A stretch of DNA of 14,148 bases, taken from positions 1 through 14,148 of the forward strand of contig JAFGCE010000061.1 of the NCBI GenBank assembly GCA_016932755.1, read 5' to 3'. The stretch comes from Candidatus Woesearchaeota archaeon. GTDB lineage: Archaea > Nanobdellota > Nanobdellia > Woesearchaeales > JAGWAF01. The notes under the pieces are model-generated. The model ran no database searches. It saw only the letters and a program-made list of their open reading frames with translations, and was not told where the DNA came from. Shown in pieces: positions 1 to 7,600 of this stretch (position 1 is the stretch's first letter; the number at the start of each line of letters is the position of its first letter). Position numbers and translations under genes: made by a program.

Positions 1-670
1 ACTGCCTGCCGTATTTCAGGAGCTCAGCGTCATTTTCTGTAATGTTTTTTTTGTGCTTAATCAAATCCCTTAGTTTCCTTGAAAAATTAACTTCGCAGAG
101 CAGGCATCCTCCTGCAGGAGACGGATATTCCTTTATTTTCATTTTTCTTGCAAGCTCAATCTGCCTTTTTCTTCCCCTTCCCTCCAAATCAAGGAGCTTT
201 TCCCTGTCAACCCATCCTTTTTTTTCTGCTTCTGTTTCAGGAAGAAGCTTTGCAGACAAGGGCATCAGCAGTTTTCCCTTAAGCCCTGACTCTTTCTCGA
301 TTATCCTTAATGCGCCCATATGCTGGCTCATCGGCCTCTGCCCCTTAACAAACCCTATGATTATGAATTTTGCCCCTATTTTTTTGGCGTATTTTTTCGC
401 CTTTTTCAGCATGTGAATCTTGCAGTCAATGCACGGGTTGATTGCCCTGCCGTGCCCGTATTTCGGGCTTTTGACAGTCTTAAGATATCCGGAACCGAGA
501 TTTATTATCCTGAGTTTTATCCTGTTTGCTTTTGCAGACTTGACAGCCTTTTCGCTTGAAAAAAACGGAGAAGTAAAATTCAGCGCAGTAACGTCAATGC
601 CCTGCTTTTCAATAAGCTTGACAGCCAGTACTGAATCAAGCCCTCCTGAAAACAAAGCAATGCATTTCAT
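1..670 (-). CDS. PP-loop ATPase, MnmA/ThiI-like tRNA thiolation family (3' end cut by window)
   Basis: This is an N-terminal 223-residue part of a PP-loop ATP pyrophosphatase; the gene continues beyond base 1. The PP-loop SGGLDS is at residues 8-13. Further conserved blocks are NPCIDCK (C80, C83), GQRPMSQ (about 110-116), PLSAKLLPET (about 137-146), VDREKLL, and SPAGGCLLCE (183-192, with C189 and C192). These blocks match proteins usually annotated as tRNA 2-thiouridylase-like or ThiI-like sulfurtransferases, which adenylate a tRNA base before sulfur transfer. The family match is recognised; the modified nucleoside and sulfur donor are not known from this sequence. The ATG overlaps the enolase stop in an ATGA (667-670), so it is probably translationally coupled to enolase in one operon. 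Two CxxC pairs could hold a metal or Fe-S cluster, which is inference. QueC is less likely because the downstream motifs differ. Confidence 0.85.
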   Translation of the reverse strand, partial: MKCIALFSGGLDSVLAVKLIEKQGIDVTALNFTSPFFSSEKAVKSAKANRIKLRIINLGSGYLKTVKSPKYGHGRAINPCIDCKIHMLKKAKKYAKKIGAKFIIIGFVKGQRPMSQHMGALRIIEKESGLKGKLLMPLSAKLLPETEAEKKGWVDREKLLDLEGRGRKRQIELARKMKIKEYPSPAGGCLLCEVNFSRKLRDLIKHKKNITENDAELLKYGRQ

Positions 671-1980
671 GGTTTTCTGAAGTTCTTTCCTGCATATCTG
701 CAGTTCTTGCCAAGCTCTTCCTCAATCCTCATGAGCTCGTTGTACTTTGCTGTCCTTTCCCCCCTGCATGGAGCTCCTGACTTAATCTGCCCTGATTTCA
801 GCCCGACAGCAAGGTCTGCTATGAAAGTGTCCTCAGTCTCCCCTGACCTGTGCGAAACCATGACTCCCCATCCTGCGCTCTTGGCAAGCAGGCATGCATC
901 TATTGCCTCTGTTACAGAGCCTATCTGGTTTAATTTCAGCAGCAATGCATTGCAGGCTTTCCTGCTGATGCCAATAGCAATCCGTTTAGGGTTTGTGACA
1001 AGCAAATCATCGCCGACAACCTGGCACCCTTTTTTTCCGATTTCAGCTGTCAGCTTTGCGTGTGTCTGCCAGTCATCTTCATCAAAAGGGTCTTCAATTG
1101 AAACAATATCATAATCCGAGATAAATCCTTTGTATAATTCAATCATTTCATCGCCTGTTTTCAGGTTAGGAGAGTCTCCCTTGAAATTCAAGTCATATTT
1201 CCCATTTTCAAAGAACTCTGAGGCAGCTGCATCCATTCCAATCTTTACTTTTCCTGTGTATCCTGCTTTTTTAATTGCCTCTCCCAAAAGCTCCAACGCT
1301 TCCATGTTGTCATGGATATGCGGAGCAAATCCTCCCTCATCCCCTACATTTACAGCTTCCTGCCCGTATTTGTCTTTGATAACTTTTTTAAGAGTGTGGT
1401 AAACTTCTGAGCCCATCCTCATTGCTTCCCTGAAAGAAGATGCTCCCACTGGAAGTATCATAAATTCCTGCATTGCCAGCCTGTTGCCTGCGTGCTTTCC
1501 TCCGTTTATGACATTGAATGCCGGAACAGGCATCACAAACTCCCTGACTCCAGCCAAATCAGAAATGTGCTTGTACAATGGAACATTCTTTGCTGCAGCC
1601 CCTGCCCTGCATACAGCCATTGAAACAGCAAGGATTGCATTGGCGCCAAGCTTTGATTTGTTTGGAGTGCTGTCAAGCTCAATCATCAGATTGTCAATTT
1701 CTTCCTGTTTTCCTGCATCCATCCCGATTAATTTTTTTGCAATGACTTTATTGACATTTGCAACAGCTTTTAGGACTCCTTTCCCATTATACCTCGACTT
1801 GTCTCCGTCCCTCAGCTCCAAAACTTCATGCAATCCTGTTGAAGCGCCTGAAGGAACAGCTGCCCTGAAAACACCTTCGTCTGTGATAACATCTGCCTCA
1901 ACAGTGGGATTCCCTCTGGAATCTAGAACTTCACGTGCTAACACCTCTTTTATTTTACCCATTGGTATATTCTTACCCAT
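667..1980 (-). CDS. eno: Enolase (phosphopyruvate hydratase)
   Basis: Cytosolic glycolytic/gluconeogenic enzyme interconverting 2-phosphoglycerate and phosphoenolpyruvate. The protein is 437 residues, full length for the family. The N-terminal VLDSRGNPTVE is present. By alignment to known enolases the catalytic set is intact: E215 in GDEGGFAP, Mg ligands D250 and E296 (SIEDPFDEDD) plus an Asp in VGDDLLVTNP (D324 or D325), base K349 in LLLKLNQIGS, H377 in SHRSGETED and K400. The start is uncertain. The first ATG (1980) adds MGKNIP; a second ATG at 1962 gives MGKIKEVLAREVLDSRGNP, closer to the usual archaeal beginning. Each has an A/T-rich TATA-like stretch at leaderless distance. The gene is first of a two-gene unit with the PP-loop ATPase, overlapping it by 4 bases. 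Confidence 0.97.
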   Translation of the reverse strand: MGKNIPMGKIKEVLAREVLDSRGNPTVEADVITDEGVFRAAVPSGASTGLHEVLELRDGDKSRYNGKGVLKAVANVNKVIAKKLIGMDAGKQEEIDNLMIELDSTPNKSKLGANAILAVSMAVCRAGAAAKNVPLYKHISDLAGVREFVMPVPAFNVINGGKHAGNRLAMQEFMILPVGASSFREAMRMGSEVYHTLKKVIKDKYGQEAVNVGDEGGFAPHIHDNMEALELLGEAIKKAGYTGKVKIGMDAAASEFFENGKYDLNFKGDSPNLKTGDEMIELYKGFISDYDIVSIEDPFDEDDWQTHAKLTAEIGKKGCQVVGDDLLVTNPKRIAIGISRKACNALLLKLNQIGSVTEAIDACLLAKSAGWGVMVSHRSGETEDTFIADLAVGLKSGQIKSGAPCRGERTAKYNELMRIEEELGKNCRYAGKNFRKP

Positions 1981-1998
1981 CTTTGTTTAAAAATATTT

Positions 1999-2008
1999 TG
2001 TTTTTAAA
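1999..2008 (-). promoter_or_regulatory. Probable TATA box of the enolase operon
   Basis: On the minus strand a TTTAAAAAC stretch lies about 20-28 bases before the 1980 ATG with no Shine-Dalgarno between, as expected for a leaderless archaeal transcript. A second A/T run (ATTTTTAAAC, about 1985-1996) is equally well placed for the 1962 ATG, so the choice of box and of start codon go together. Confidence 0.45.
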
Positions 2009-2061
2009 TGAAGCAGAAAAGTTAATAAAGTAAATGCACTAATTTAATGGTATACTAATTT

Positions 2062-2068
2062 GAGGTGA
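2062..2068 (+). promoter_or_regulatory. Shine-Dalgarno site of the 110-residue orphan gene
   Basis: GAGGTGA sits 6 bases before the ATG at 2075, a strong match to the archaeal 16S rRNA 3' end. It supports the first of two adjacent ATGs. A weak TATA-like GTTAATAAAG at 2021-2030 would put the transcription start near 2050. Confidence 0.7.
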
Positions 2069-2074
2069 AAAAAT

Positions 2075-2407
2075 ATGATGAGCAATCCTGAATTTGTAAA
2101 TGTCCTGACAAGAGTGCTGGTAGACACCAAGGCAGGCGCTATAAGCAAGAAAAGTTATGATGCTGAAATCAAAGAGGTGAGGGTTAAGATTCATGGAGTC
2201 AAAAGCAACATGGATATGGACCTTTTCATATCTCCTGCAGATATAAGATTAAATACAAGAAAAGGAGTTTGTGAGATGATAATAAGCAACAAAAGAGGCA
2301 TAAACAACCTCAGGATAGAAATTGACCCTCAGATGGCAAAGAAGCTTGCCAACACCTCCTTTTTTGTGGTAACAGCTGCAACAGATGAGATAACGCTAAC
2401 CTTTTGA
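2075..2407 (+). CDS. Unrecognised 110-residue protein
   Basis: I do not recognise a family. The protein is small, with no cysteine other than one in KGVCEM, no signal peptide and no membrane segment. Alternating hydrophobic residues (EVRVKIHGV, MDMDLFIS, CEMIISN, LRIEIDP, SFFVVTAATDEITLTF) suggest a mostly beta-strand fold with a short N-terminal helix (NPEFVNVLTRVLVDTKAG). A good Shine-Dalgarno and ordinary codon use argue that it is a real gene. It stands alone, divergent from enolase (94-base gap) and convergent with the PAC2 gene, whose stop lies 1 base away. It could be a small binding or regulatory protein, but the sequence gives no function. Confidence 0.75.
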   Translation: MMSNPEFVNVLTRVLVDTKAGAISKKSYDAEIKEVRVKIHGVKSNMDMDLFISPADIRLNTRKGVCEMIISNKRGINNLRIEIDPQMAKKLANTSFFVVTAATDEITLTF

Positions 2408-2408
2408 T

Positions 2409-3206
2409 TTATCCGATATAGCTTGTCTCGCCCTTGATTTTGGACTTCAGCTTTTTGATTGCTGTTCTTTTTGTTATGTTTGAGAACTCTTCTGTCCTTT
2501 TCAGCATCTCCTCTTCAAGAGTTGCTATTTCCTTGTCCAAGTCTTTCAGGTTGATATTCAGCCCGAGCTTCTTGTTCAGGACTTTTAGCACTTCCCTTGC
2601 TCCCTTGACTCCAAGGTACATTGGGTGGCCGAATGTTTCAGCCAGCAAGGCGATTGCAGGTATTTCCCTCGGCTTTGAAAGCCCGAGAAGTATTCCTGTA
2701 ACCCCTACAATAGGCCCTACAACTCCGTAAAGCTTTTCATTAATCCCTGTCCCTTTCTTGTATTTTTCAACTATTTTCTTTCCGTTTCCTGTGCAGTATA
2801 CTATTGGCTTCTTTGGTATGTTCTGGAGCCCTATCCCGCCCAGGGTTATAATCTCCTTGACTTTATACTCCTCGCACAGGTCAAGAACTTTATCAGCAAA
2901 CTTGTAGCAGCTTTCCTCATCTATGGGCTGTATATCGCCTGCAAGAAACAATAAGTCATGCTTTCCTTTCAGTGTCTTGTAATAAATCTCAATTTTGGGC
3001 AGCTCAACCAGGTTGTCCTCGTTAACAAAAACAGAATGAGGGAATGCCGCAGAATGAAACTCATAAAGCTTTTTTGCCTTCATCTTTTCAATCATAAAAT
3101 CAGCAACAACCTTGCCAACATTGCCGATTCCCGGAAGCCCTTCTACAAATATAGGTGAATTAAGCTTTGGCTTTTTCCCAATCTGCTTTACAACCCACTC
3201 GCTCAT
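2409..3206 (-). CDS. PAC2-family protein (proteasome assembly chaperone-like)
   Basis: A 265-residue archaeal PAC2 (COG2047-type) protein. Family hallmarks are the N-terminal GLPGIGNVGK (about 23-32), the central LLFLAGDIQP and ITLGGIG segments, a conserved GPIVGVTGILLGL block and AIALLAETFGHPMYLG. The last 45 residues form a charged helical, probably coiled-coil tail (LDKEIATLEEEMLKRTEEF). Some archaeal relatives act as 20S proteasome assembly chaperones and dock through a C-terminal hydrophobic-Tyr-X motif. Here the end is SYIG, with Tyr third from the end, so that motif is not strictly met. The start overlaps the Nop10 stop as ATGA (3203-3206). It is last in the S27e-aIF2-alpha-Nop10-PAC2 operon, its standard archaeal position. 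The family is certain; the chaperone role is inferred. Confidence 0.9.
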   Translation of the reverse strand: MSEWVVKQIGKKPKLNSPIFVEGLPGIGNVGKVVADFMIEKMKAKKLYEFHSAAFPHSVFVNEDNLVELPKIEIYYKTLKGKHDLLFLAGDIQPIDEESCYKFADKVLDLCEEYKVKEIITLGGIGLQNIPKKPIVYCTGNGKKIVEKYKKGTGINEKLYGVVGPIVGVTGILLGLSKPREIPAIALLAETFGHPMYLGVKGAREVLKVLNKKLGLNINLKDLDKEIATLEEEMLKRTEEFSNITKRTAIKKLKSKIKGETSYIG

Positions 3207-3376
3207 AAAAGACCCTCCTTTTCAAACTGCTCTTTTTTTGCTTTTCTCCTGTATTCTGCGTATTTGTCCTCAGGAGAGTATTTTGGGGGCTTCGGCGCTG
3301 CTGCTTTCCCGCCGCATCCGCATTCTTCTTTCAGAGTATATGCCCCGCATTCGCTGCACTTGAGGATGTGCTTCAT
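3203..3376 (-). CDS. nop10: Nop10, H/ACA RNP protein
   Basis: A 57-residue Nop10 of the archaeal H/ACA ribonucleoprotein, which with Cbf5, L7Ae and Gar1 makes RNA-guided pseudouridine in rRNA. It begins MKHILKCSECGAYTLKEECG and carries the conserved PPKYSPEDKYAEYRRK (about 30-45). Zinc-site cysteines are C7, C10, C19 and C21. The second pair is C-x-C rather than the common C-x-x-C, one residue shorter than in many archaea. A GGGAGGAG site just upstream supports the ATG. Both ends overlap neighbours by ATGA (3373-3376 with aIF2-alpha, 3203-3206 with PAC2), indicating tight translational coupling. Confidence 0.95.
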   Translation of the reverse strand: MKHILKCSECGAYTLKEECGCGGKAAAPKPPKYSPEDKYAEYRRKAKKEQFEKEGLL

Positions 3377-4143
3377 TTCTCCTCCCTTTTGAAAACTGCT
3401 TTTGAATGGTGGGACTCCATGTAATCAGTTATTGTGTCTACAAAATGTTTCAGGTCCTTTTCAGCATCTTTGTATTCCATTGAGGTTATGCTAATGCCGT
3501 ATGCTCCTGCCCCCTTGTATTTTATCTCTGCCTTTTTTCCAGCCTTCTTGACAGCTCCCTTTATAATCTCAACACCGTTCGGCTCGTAGCTTTGAAGCTT
3601 CAGTGTTCCGCCTACCTCTATTTCAGCAGGCTTTATTCTCTGTGAAACGACACTCATTATCTGCCCTGCAAGGTCGGCAGCGACTCCCAAATCCTCAAGC
3701 TTTACTTTGCCTAATGCAGCATCCTCAAAAGCTGAGAACAGGCTGTCATATTCTTCAAATATCTTTTTTGTAAGCTCGTCATAAAGTGTTTTCAAATCCG
3801 TGTTCCTCTGCTTTGCGACAAACTCAACAATTTTTTCAGCCATCTGCTCCTGCTTCAGCGAGTTTACCTTTTCCTTTCTCTGTCCTTCGTTGACTCTTCT
3901 GAGGGAAAGGTCAATATGCCCTTTGTCCTCATGAATCCTTAGAACCTTGCAGACTACTTTCTTGCCTTCCTTTACAAAATCCCTTAGGTTCCTTATTCTT
4001 CCTGGGCTTATCTCGCTTATGTGAATCATTCCTGACTTGTCATATTCGTCAAGAGTGACAAAAACAGAATGGTGGTGGATGGCTGTGACTGTGCAAAGCA
4101 CGATTTCATCCTCTTCCGGAAAACCTTCCTTTCTTAAAAGCAT
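3373..4143 (-). CDS. Translation initiation factor aIF2, alpha subunit
   Basis: The alpha subunit of heterotrimeric aIF2, which delivers Met-tRNAi to the small ribosomal subunit. From the ATG at 4143 it is 256 residues, normal for archaea. Residues about 8-83 form an S1/OB domain (DEIVLCTVTAI, SGMIHISEIS, HIDLSLRRV). A helical middle follows (about 84-165) and then an alpha/beta C-terminal domain (about 170-250) that contacts the gamma subunit. The loop ISEISPGRIRNL corresponds to the eukaryotic Ser51 phosphorylation region but has the archaeal form. An in-frame TTG at 4152 would extend the protein by three residues; I prefer the ATG, 1 base after the S27e TAA and preceded by GGAAGTG. It is the second gene of the operon and overlaps Nop10 by ATGA. 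Confidence 0.95.
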   Translation of the reverse strand: MLLRKEGFPEEDEIVLCTVTAIHHHSVFVTLDEYDKSGMIHISEISPGRIRNLRDFVKEGKKVVCKVLRIHEDKGHIDLSLRRVNEGQRKEKVNSLKQEQMAEKIVEFVAKQRNTDLKTLYDELTKKIFEEYDSLFSAFEDAALGKVKLEDLGVAADLAGQIMSVVSQRIKPAEIEVGGTLKLQSYEPNGVEIIKGAVKKAGKKAEIKYKGAGAYGISITSMEYKDAEKDLKHFVDTITDYMESHHSKAVFKREEK

Positions 4144-4144
4144 T

Positions 4145-4330
4145 TTATTCAAGCACTTCCAGTATCCTTGATTTTATCCTGCTTTTTCCGCCTGTGCTTT
4201 CAGCCAGGTCTTTTCCGCAGACAAGGCAGTTTACATTTGTGCTGGCTTTTCCGAACATAATCTGCTCGTTTTTGCACTTTGTGCACCTTACCTTAACAAA
4301 TTTGCTTGATGTTTCTCTTGTATTTACCAT
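4145..4330 (-). CDS. rps27e: Ribosomal protein eS27 (S27e)
   Basis: A zinc-ribbon protein of the small ribosomal subunit, 61 residues from the preferred ATG at 4330. Two CxxC pairs (C16/C19 in CTKC, C35/C38 in CLVC) form the zinc site, followed by the characteristic GGKSRIKSRILEVLE end. An ATG two codons upstream (4336) lies only 2 bases from the Shine-Dalgarno GAGGGGT, while 4330 is 8 bases away, and the family usually begins with a short MV-plus-basic stretch, so 4330 is favoured. It leads the operon with aIF2-alpha, Nop10 and PAC2. In most archaea L44e lies immediately upstream; here that place is taken by a divergently transcribed cassette. Confidence 0.95.
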   Translation of the reverse strand: MVNTRETSSKFVKVRCTKCKNEQIMFGKASTNVNCLVCGKDLAESTGGKSRIKSRILEVLE

Positions 4331-4337
4331 TATCATT

Positions 4338-4344
4338 ACCCCTC
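4338..4344 (-). promoter_or_regulatory. Shine-Dalgarno site of S27e
   Basis: GAGGGGT on the minus strand. Its spacing (8 bases to the ATG at 4330, 2 bases to the ATG at 4336) decides the start codon in favour of 4330. Confidence 0.7.
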
Positions 4345-4373
4345 TAAGTTCTTTTTAAAAAGGATGATATATC

Positions 4374-4385
4374 CCTTTATAAAGG
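4374..4385 (-). promoter_or_regulatory. TATA box of the S27e operon
   Basis: CCTTTATAAAGG, a perfect 12-base palindrome with a TTTATAAA core. It predicts a start of transcription near 4350-4355 and a leader of about 20-25 bases containing the Shine-Dalgarno. With L44e displaced, this is the promoter now driving S27e-aIF2-alpha-Nop10-PAC2. Confidence 0.6.
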
Positions 4386-4404
4386 TTTTGCATGGTTGTT
4401 TCAC

Positions 4405-4419
4405 CGAAAGATTTATATA
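4405..4419 (+). promoter_or_regulatory. BRE/TATA promoter of the RHH-surface protein cassette
   Basis: A purine-rich CGAAAGA (BRE-like) directly precedes TTTATATA (4412-4419), the best TATA match in the window. Transcription would start near 4440, inside the repeat array that follows. No Shine-Dalgarno is visible before the ATG at 4479. Confidence 0.7.
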
Positions 4420-4424
4420 CTTGT

Positions 4425-4468
4425 TTAATCCTTGATTAATCCATAATTAATCCTTGATTAATCCTTTA
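4425..4468 (+). repeat. Four tandem 11-bp TTAATCC repeats, probable RHH operator
   Basis: TTAATCC begins at 4425, 4436, 4447 and 4458, exactly 11 bases apart, with units ending TTGA, ATAA, TTGA and TTTA. Units 1-2 and 3-4 each create a perfect interrupted dyad, TTAATC-CTT-GATTAA (4425-4439 and 4447-4461), whose centres are 22 bases apart, about two helical turns. The array lies between the TATA box and the RHH start codon and covers the predicted transcription start. RHH repressors commonly bind short half-sites at about one helical turn spacing near their own promoters, so this is very likely the operator of the downstream gene. The binding itself is inferred. Confidence 0.75.
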
Positions 4469-4478
4469 TAACGATAAA

Positions 4479-4625
4479 ATGGCGGAAATAAGATTCCCGG
4501 TAACTGACAAGTTCCACGAAAAAATTCTGAAGATTTGCGAAGAGCTTGGAATATCTAAATCTGAATATGTCAAAAACCTCATAATTGACGACCTCAAGAA
4601 AAAAGAGGACAGGCAAAGGAAATGA
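4479..4625 (+). CDS. Small ribbon-helix-helix (CopG/Arc-type) DNA-binding protein
   Basis: A 48-residue protein with the RHH pattern. A short N-terminal strand AEIRFPV (2-8) with alternating outward residues (E3, R5) would insert in the DNA major groove. Helix A follows (about 9-23, TDKFHEKILKICEEL), then the turn GISKSEY and helix B (about 26-41, EYVKNLIIDDLKKK). A basic tail (DRQRK) ends it. Length is typical of minimal CopG-like repressors, which act as dimers. Its stop overlaps the surface-protein ATG as ATGA (4622-4625), so the two are co-translated. The four-repeat array just upstream is the expected autoregulatory site. No toxin gene is next to it, so an antitoxin role is unlikely. The fold is inferred from pattern only. 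Confidence 0.85.
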   Translation: MAEIRFPVTDKFHEKILKICEELGISKSEYVKNLIIDDLKKKEDRQRK

Positions 4626-7600
4626 AAAAAGGCTCAGCTGAGATAACTGCACTGACTGTACTTTCAATTTTGCTAGTTTCAACGATGTTCGCTGCGCTGA
4701 AAGACACAAAAGTGACTGGGCTTGCAGCTTATGAGAATGATTCTGATTACGATGCACAATCTCTATGTGGGGGGGCAGTTCCTTGCGGGTGTGGTGATAC
4801 AGTAACGTCCAACTGGACAATGAATTCAGACTTGGTTTGCTCAGGAACTGCCCTTATCATAGGCGACGATGATGTTGCTGTTGACTGCAACGGCTACAAA
4901 TACACAGGAGACAAAACAGGATACGGAATTTATGTAAACAATTATGACCAAGTAACAATAAGAAACTGTACTGCAACAAATTTCTCGCACGGAATAAGGC
5001 TTGAAAGCTCCAATAACAGCCTGATTGAGCACAACAATGTTTCAAACAATGCTGATTATGGCTATGGAATTTACCTTTCAGGCAGCGGAAATAACAATAT
5101 CAAGAATAACTATGCAGAATATTGTTACAGCGGCATATATCTCACAGGAAGCTCAAACAACAATATCAGATTTAACACTATCATCAATGACAGGAGCGGT
5201 GAAGAATATGGCATTGAGTTGGTCTCATCATCAGGCAGCAACAATATCACAGATAACATAGTTAAGAATATAAACGCATACGCAATAGAAATCACCACCG
5301 GCTGCACGCAAAACAATGCCATAGACAATTTTGTAAACAACAGCTTCACAGGAATTTATGCCATACTTGCAAATAGCAACAACATACTCTCCAACAATTT
5401 AACATACAACACATATGGTTTATGGTCCAACAGGGGCCACTACATGAATGCTTCTTACAATCTTGCCACAGACAACAGTATCGGCATTTATCTTGACCGG
5501 GCTCAGAACTGCACAGTTTATTCAAACACTGCAAATGATAATGCCAATGAAGGAATCCTGATTGAAGGAAGAGCAGACAAAAACAGAATTGAAAACAATA
5601 CAGCCAAGGGAAATTTTGATGGAATAAAAGTTTTGAACAGCTATTATACTGAAGTAATAGGCAATAACTGCAGTAATAATGCCCCTGATGTAGGCATACT
5701 CCTTGAAAACGGTTCCCATGCGGTAGTAATGGATAATATTTTGTTTTCAAACAATGAAGGAGCCAGAATTTCTAATAGCACAAACTGCACACTATACAAT
5801 AATGAAATAAAATCACACAGCCAGAGAGGTATCACGATATACAACTCAACAGCCCTTAACATAACAAGCAACCTTGTTGAAAACAACTGGGAAGGCATAA
5901 GGCTATCTCTTAGTGAGGGAAGCAACATTGCAAATAACCTTTTCAACAACAGCACTCGCGAAGGTGTTTTAATCCAGAGCGGCAGCAAGCTAAATACATT
6001 TGAAAATAACAACATAACCTTTAATGGGTATAATGGAATTGGACTTGTTTCAGGCTCAAACAACAACACGATATTTGGCAACAACCTAATAAACAACACA
6101 AAATCAGGAATAAGTCTCAACAACTGCAATTATACAGAGGTAATCGGCAACACAGTAGAAAACAACACAATCTGGGGAATTGAGTTACAGCAGTCAAGTG
6201 GCAATCTGATTTCTGAAAATAATTTGCTGAATAACAATTTCAATAGCGTGTATGGATCTGTTTACCTGAACAGCAGCTCAACAGATAATAGAGCAACCTT
6301 AAACAATATCTCGCACCAAACAAGAGCTGACTGGAACGCTGTCAGGATTGAGCTTTCAAATAATAACAATTTAACGCACAATATCATCAACGTGGACAAG
6401 CATGGATTTTATTTATTAAATTCAAACAACACATTTTTGCTTAATAATACTGTTTACAACTGCTCTGACGAGTCTATCTTTGATTCTTCGACAAACCATG
6501 AAACAAGAATAATAAATAACACTATCAAAGACGGACTCGAGGATGGTATAGAATTAGGAAGCAATAACAGCATTGCAGAAGGGAACATTATCCAGAACAA
6601 TTCAGTAGGCATTTATTTGGGAGGAGGCAACAACAACATTACAGCCAACAACATCAGCAATTCTGTCAATGAGGGAATTGATTGCAACGGAAACAACAAC
6701 AGCATAACAGGAAATTACATTATTGACAGCGGGTTTTATGCTCTTGACATATCAGGAGACGACAACCTCATTTATGATAATTATGTTGACAACTCTGATA
6801 ATGTTTACGCTGGCGGAACAGGCAATAATTTCAACACAACAAAGACCTTAGGGGTTAATATAATCGGGAAAAGCTGGATTGGGGGCAATTATTGGGGCAA
6901 CTACAGGGGGCAGGATGTTGACGGAGACTGGCTTGGGGATACAAGAATTCCTCATGAAGGTGTTGATTTACTTCCGTTGACATACAACTCAGCTGCAATG
7001 CTTGATATATTTGAGCTGAACAGCTCGCACGGAGCAAACACCACAAACGAAAACCTGACATGCTGGGTTAACTCAACAGATGCAGATGGAGACAATGTAA
7101 CCTATCATGGATTCTGGTATCTTAACGGAACTGAGCAGGTTGCTGAGCTTTGGAACATTACGCAGACAAACAGCGGTGCAGATGTTGAGGGATTCAGCGT
7201 TGCTGCTGATAAAAATAATAATCTGTTTGTGTCCGGGTATAAAATGTCTGGCGGAGACAAATGCAGAAGCATATACAAATACAATTCACTGGGGCAGTAC
7301 ATAGATTCTTCCGTAATCTGCGGCTCTGATTCAGAATGGTATGACATTTCAGCAGACTATGATGACAATATCATTGCAGCAGGATACCTTGAGGTTTCAT
7401 CCGTACCCTGGTTTTACGTTGCAAAATTCAACAATTCCTTGTCATTTCCCTCATTAACATTCTCGACAGGCAGCTCAAGCTATGTCTCAATAGCCCAGTC
7501 AGTTGCTGTTGACTCAAACGACAATGTTATTGTTGCAGGATACAGCAACAAGACAGGAAACTATGATTTTGTTGTTATCAAGTTTGATGAAAATCTTAAT

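Noticed and set aside
1484..1990. A 168-codon plus-strand frame antisense to enolase
   Set aside because: Enolase on the other strand has every catalytic residue intact; the antisense frame is a by-product of its codon use.
4425..4468. Repeat array as a CRISPR or replication iteron array
   Set aside because: Units are contiguous with no spacers, too short for CRISPR, and placed exactly in a promoter before a DNA-binding protein gene; a promoter operator explains them better.
4479..4625. RHH protein as antitoxin of a toxin-antitoxin pair
   Set aside because: The coupled partner is a 2049-residue secreted protein and no RelE, MazF or PIN-type small toxin is adjacent.
4458..4820. A 120-codon minus-strand frame across the RHH gene and surface-protein start
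   Set aside because: It conflicts with the RHH gene, its ATGA coupling and the signal peptide of the surface protein, and the product resembles nothing.
5346..6129. Long minus-strand open frames opposite the beta-helix region
   Set aside because: They are low-complexity Leu/Cys-rich shadows of Asn- and Thr-rich plus-strand codons, with no start signals or family resemblance.
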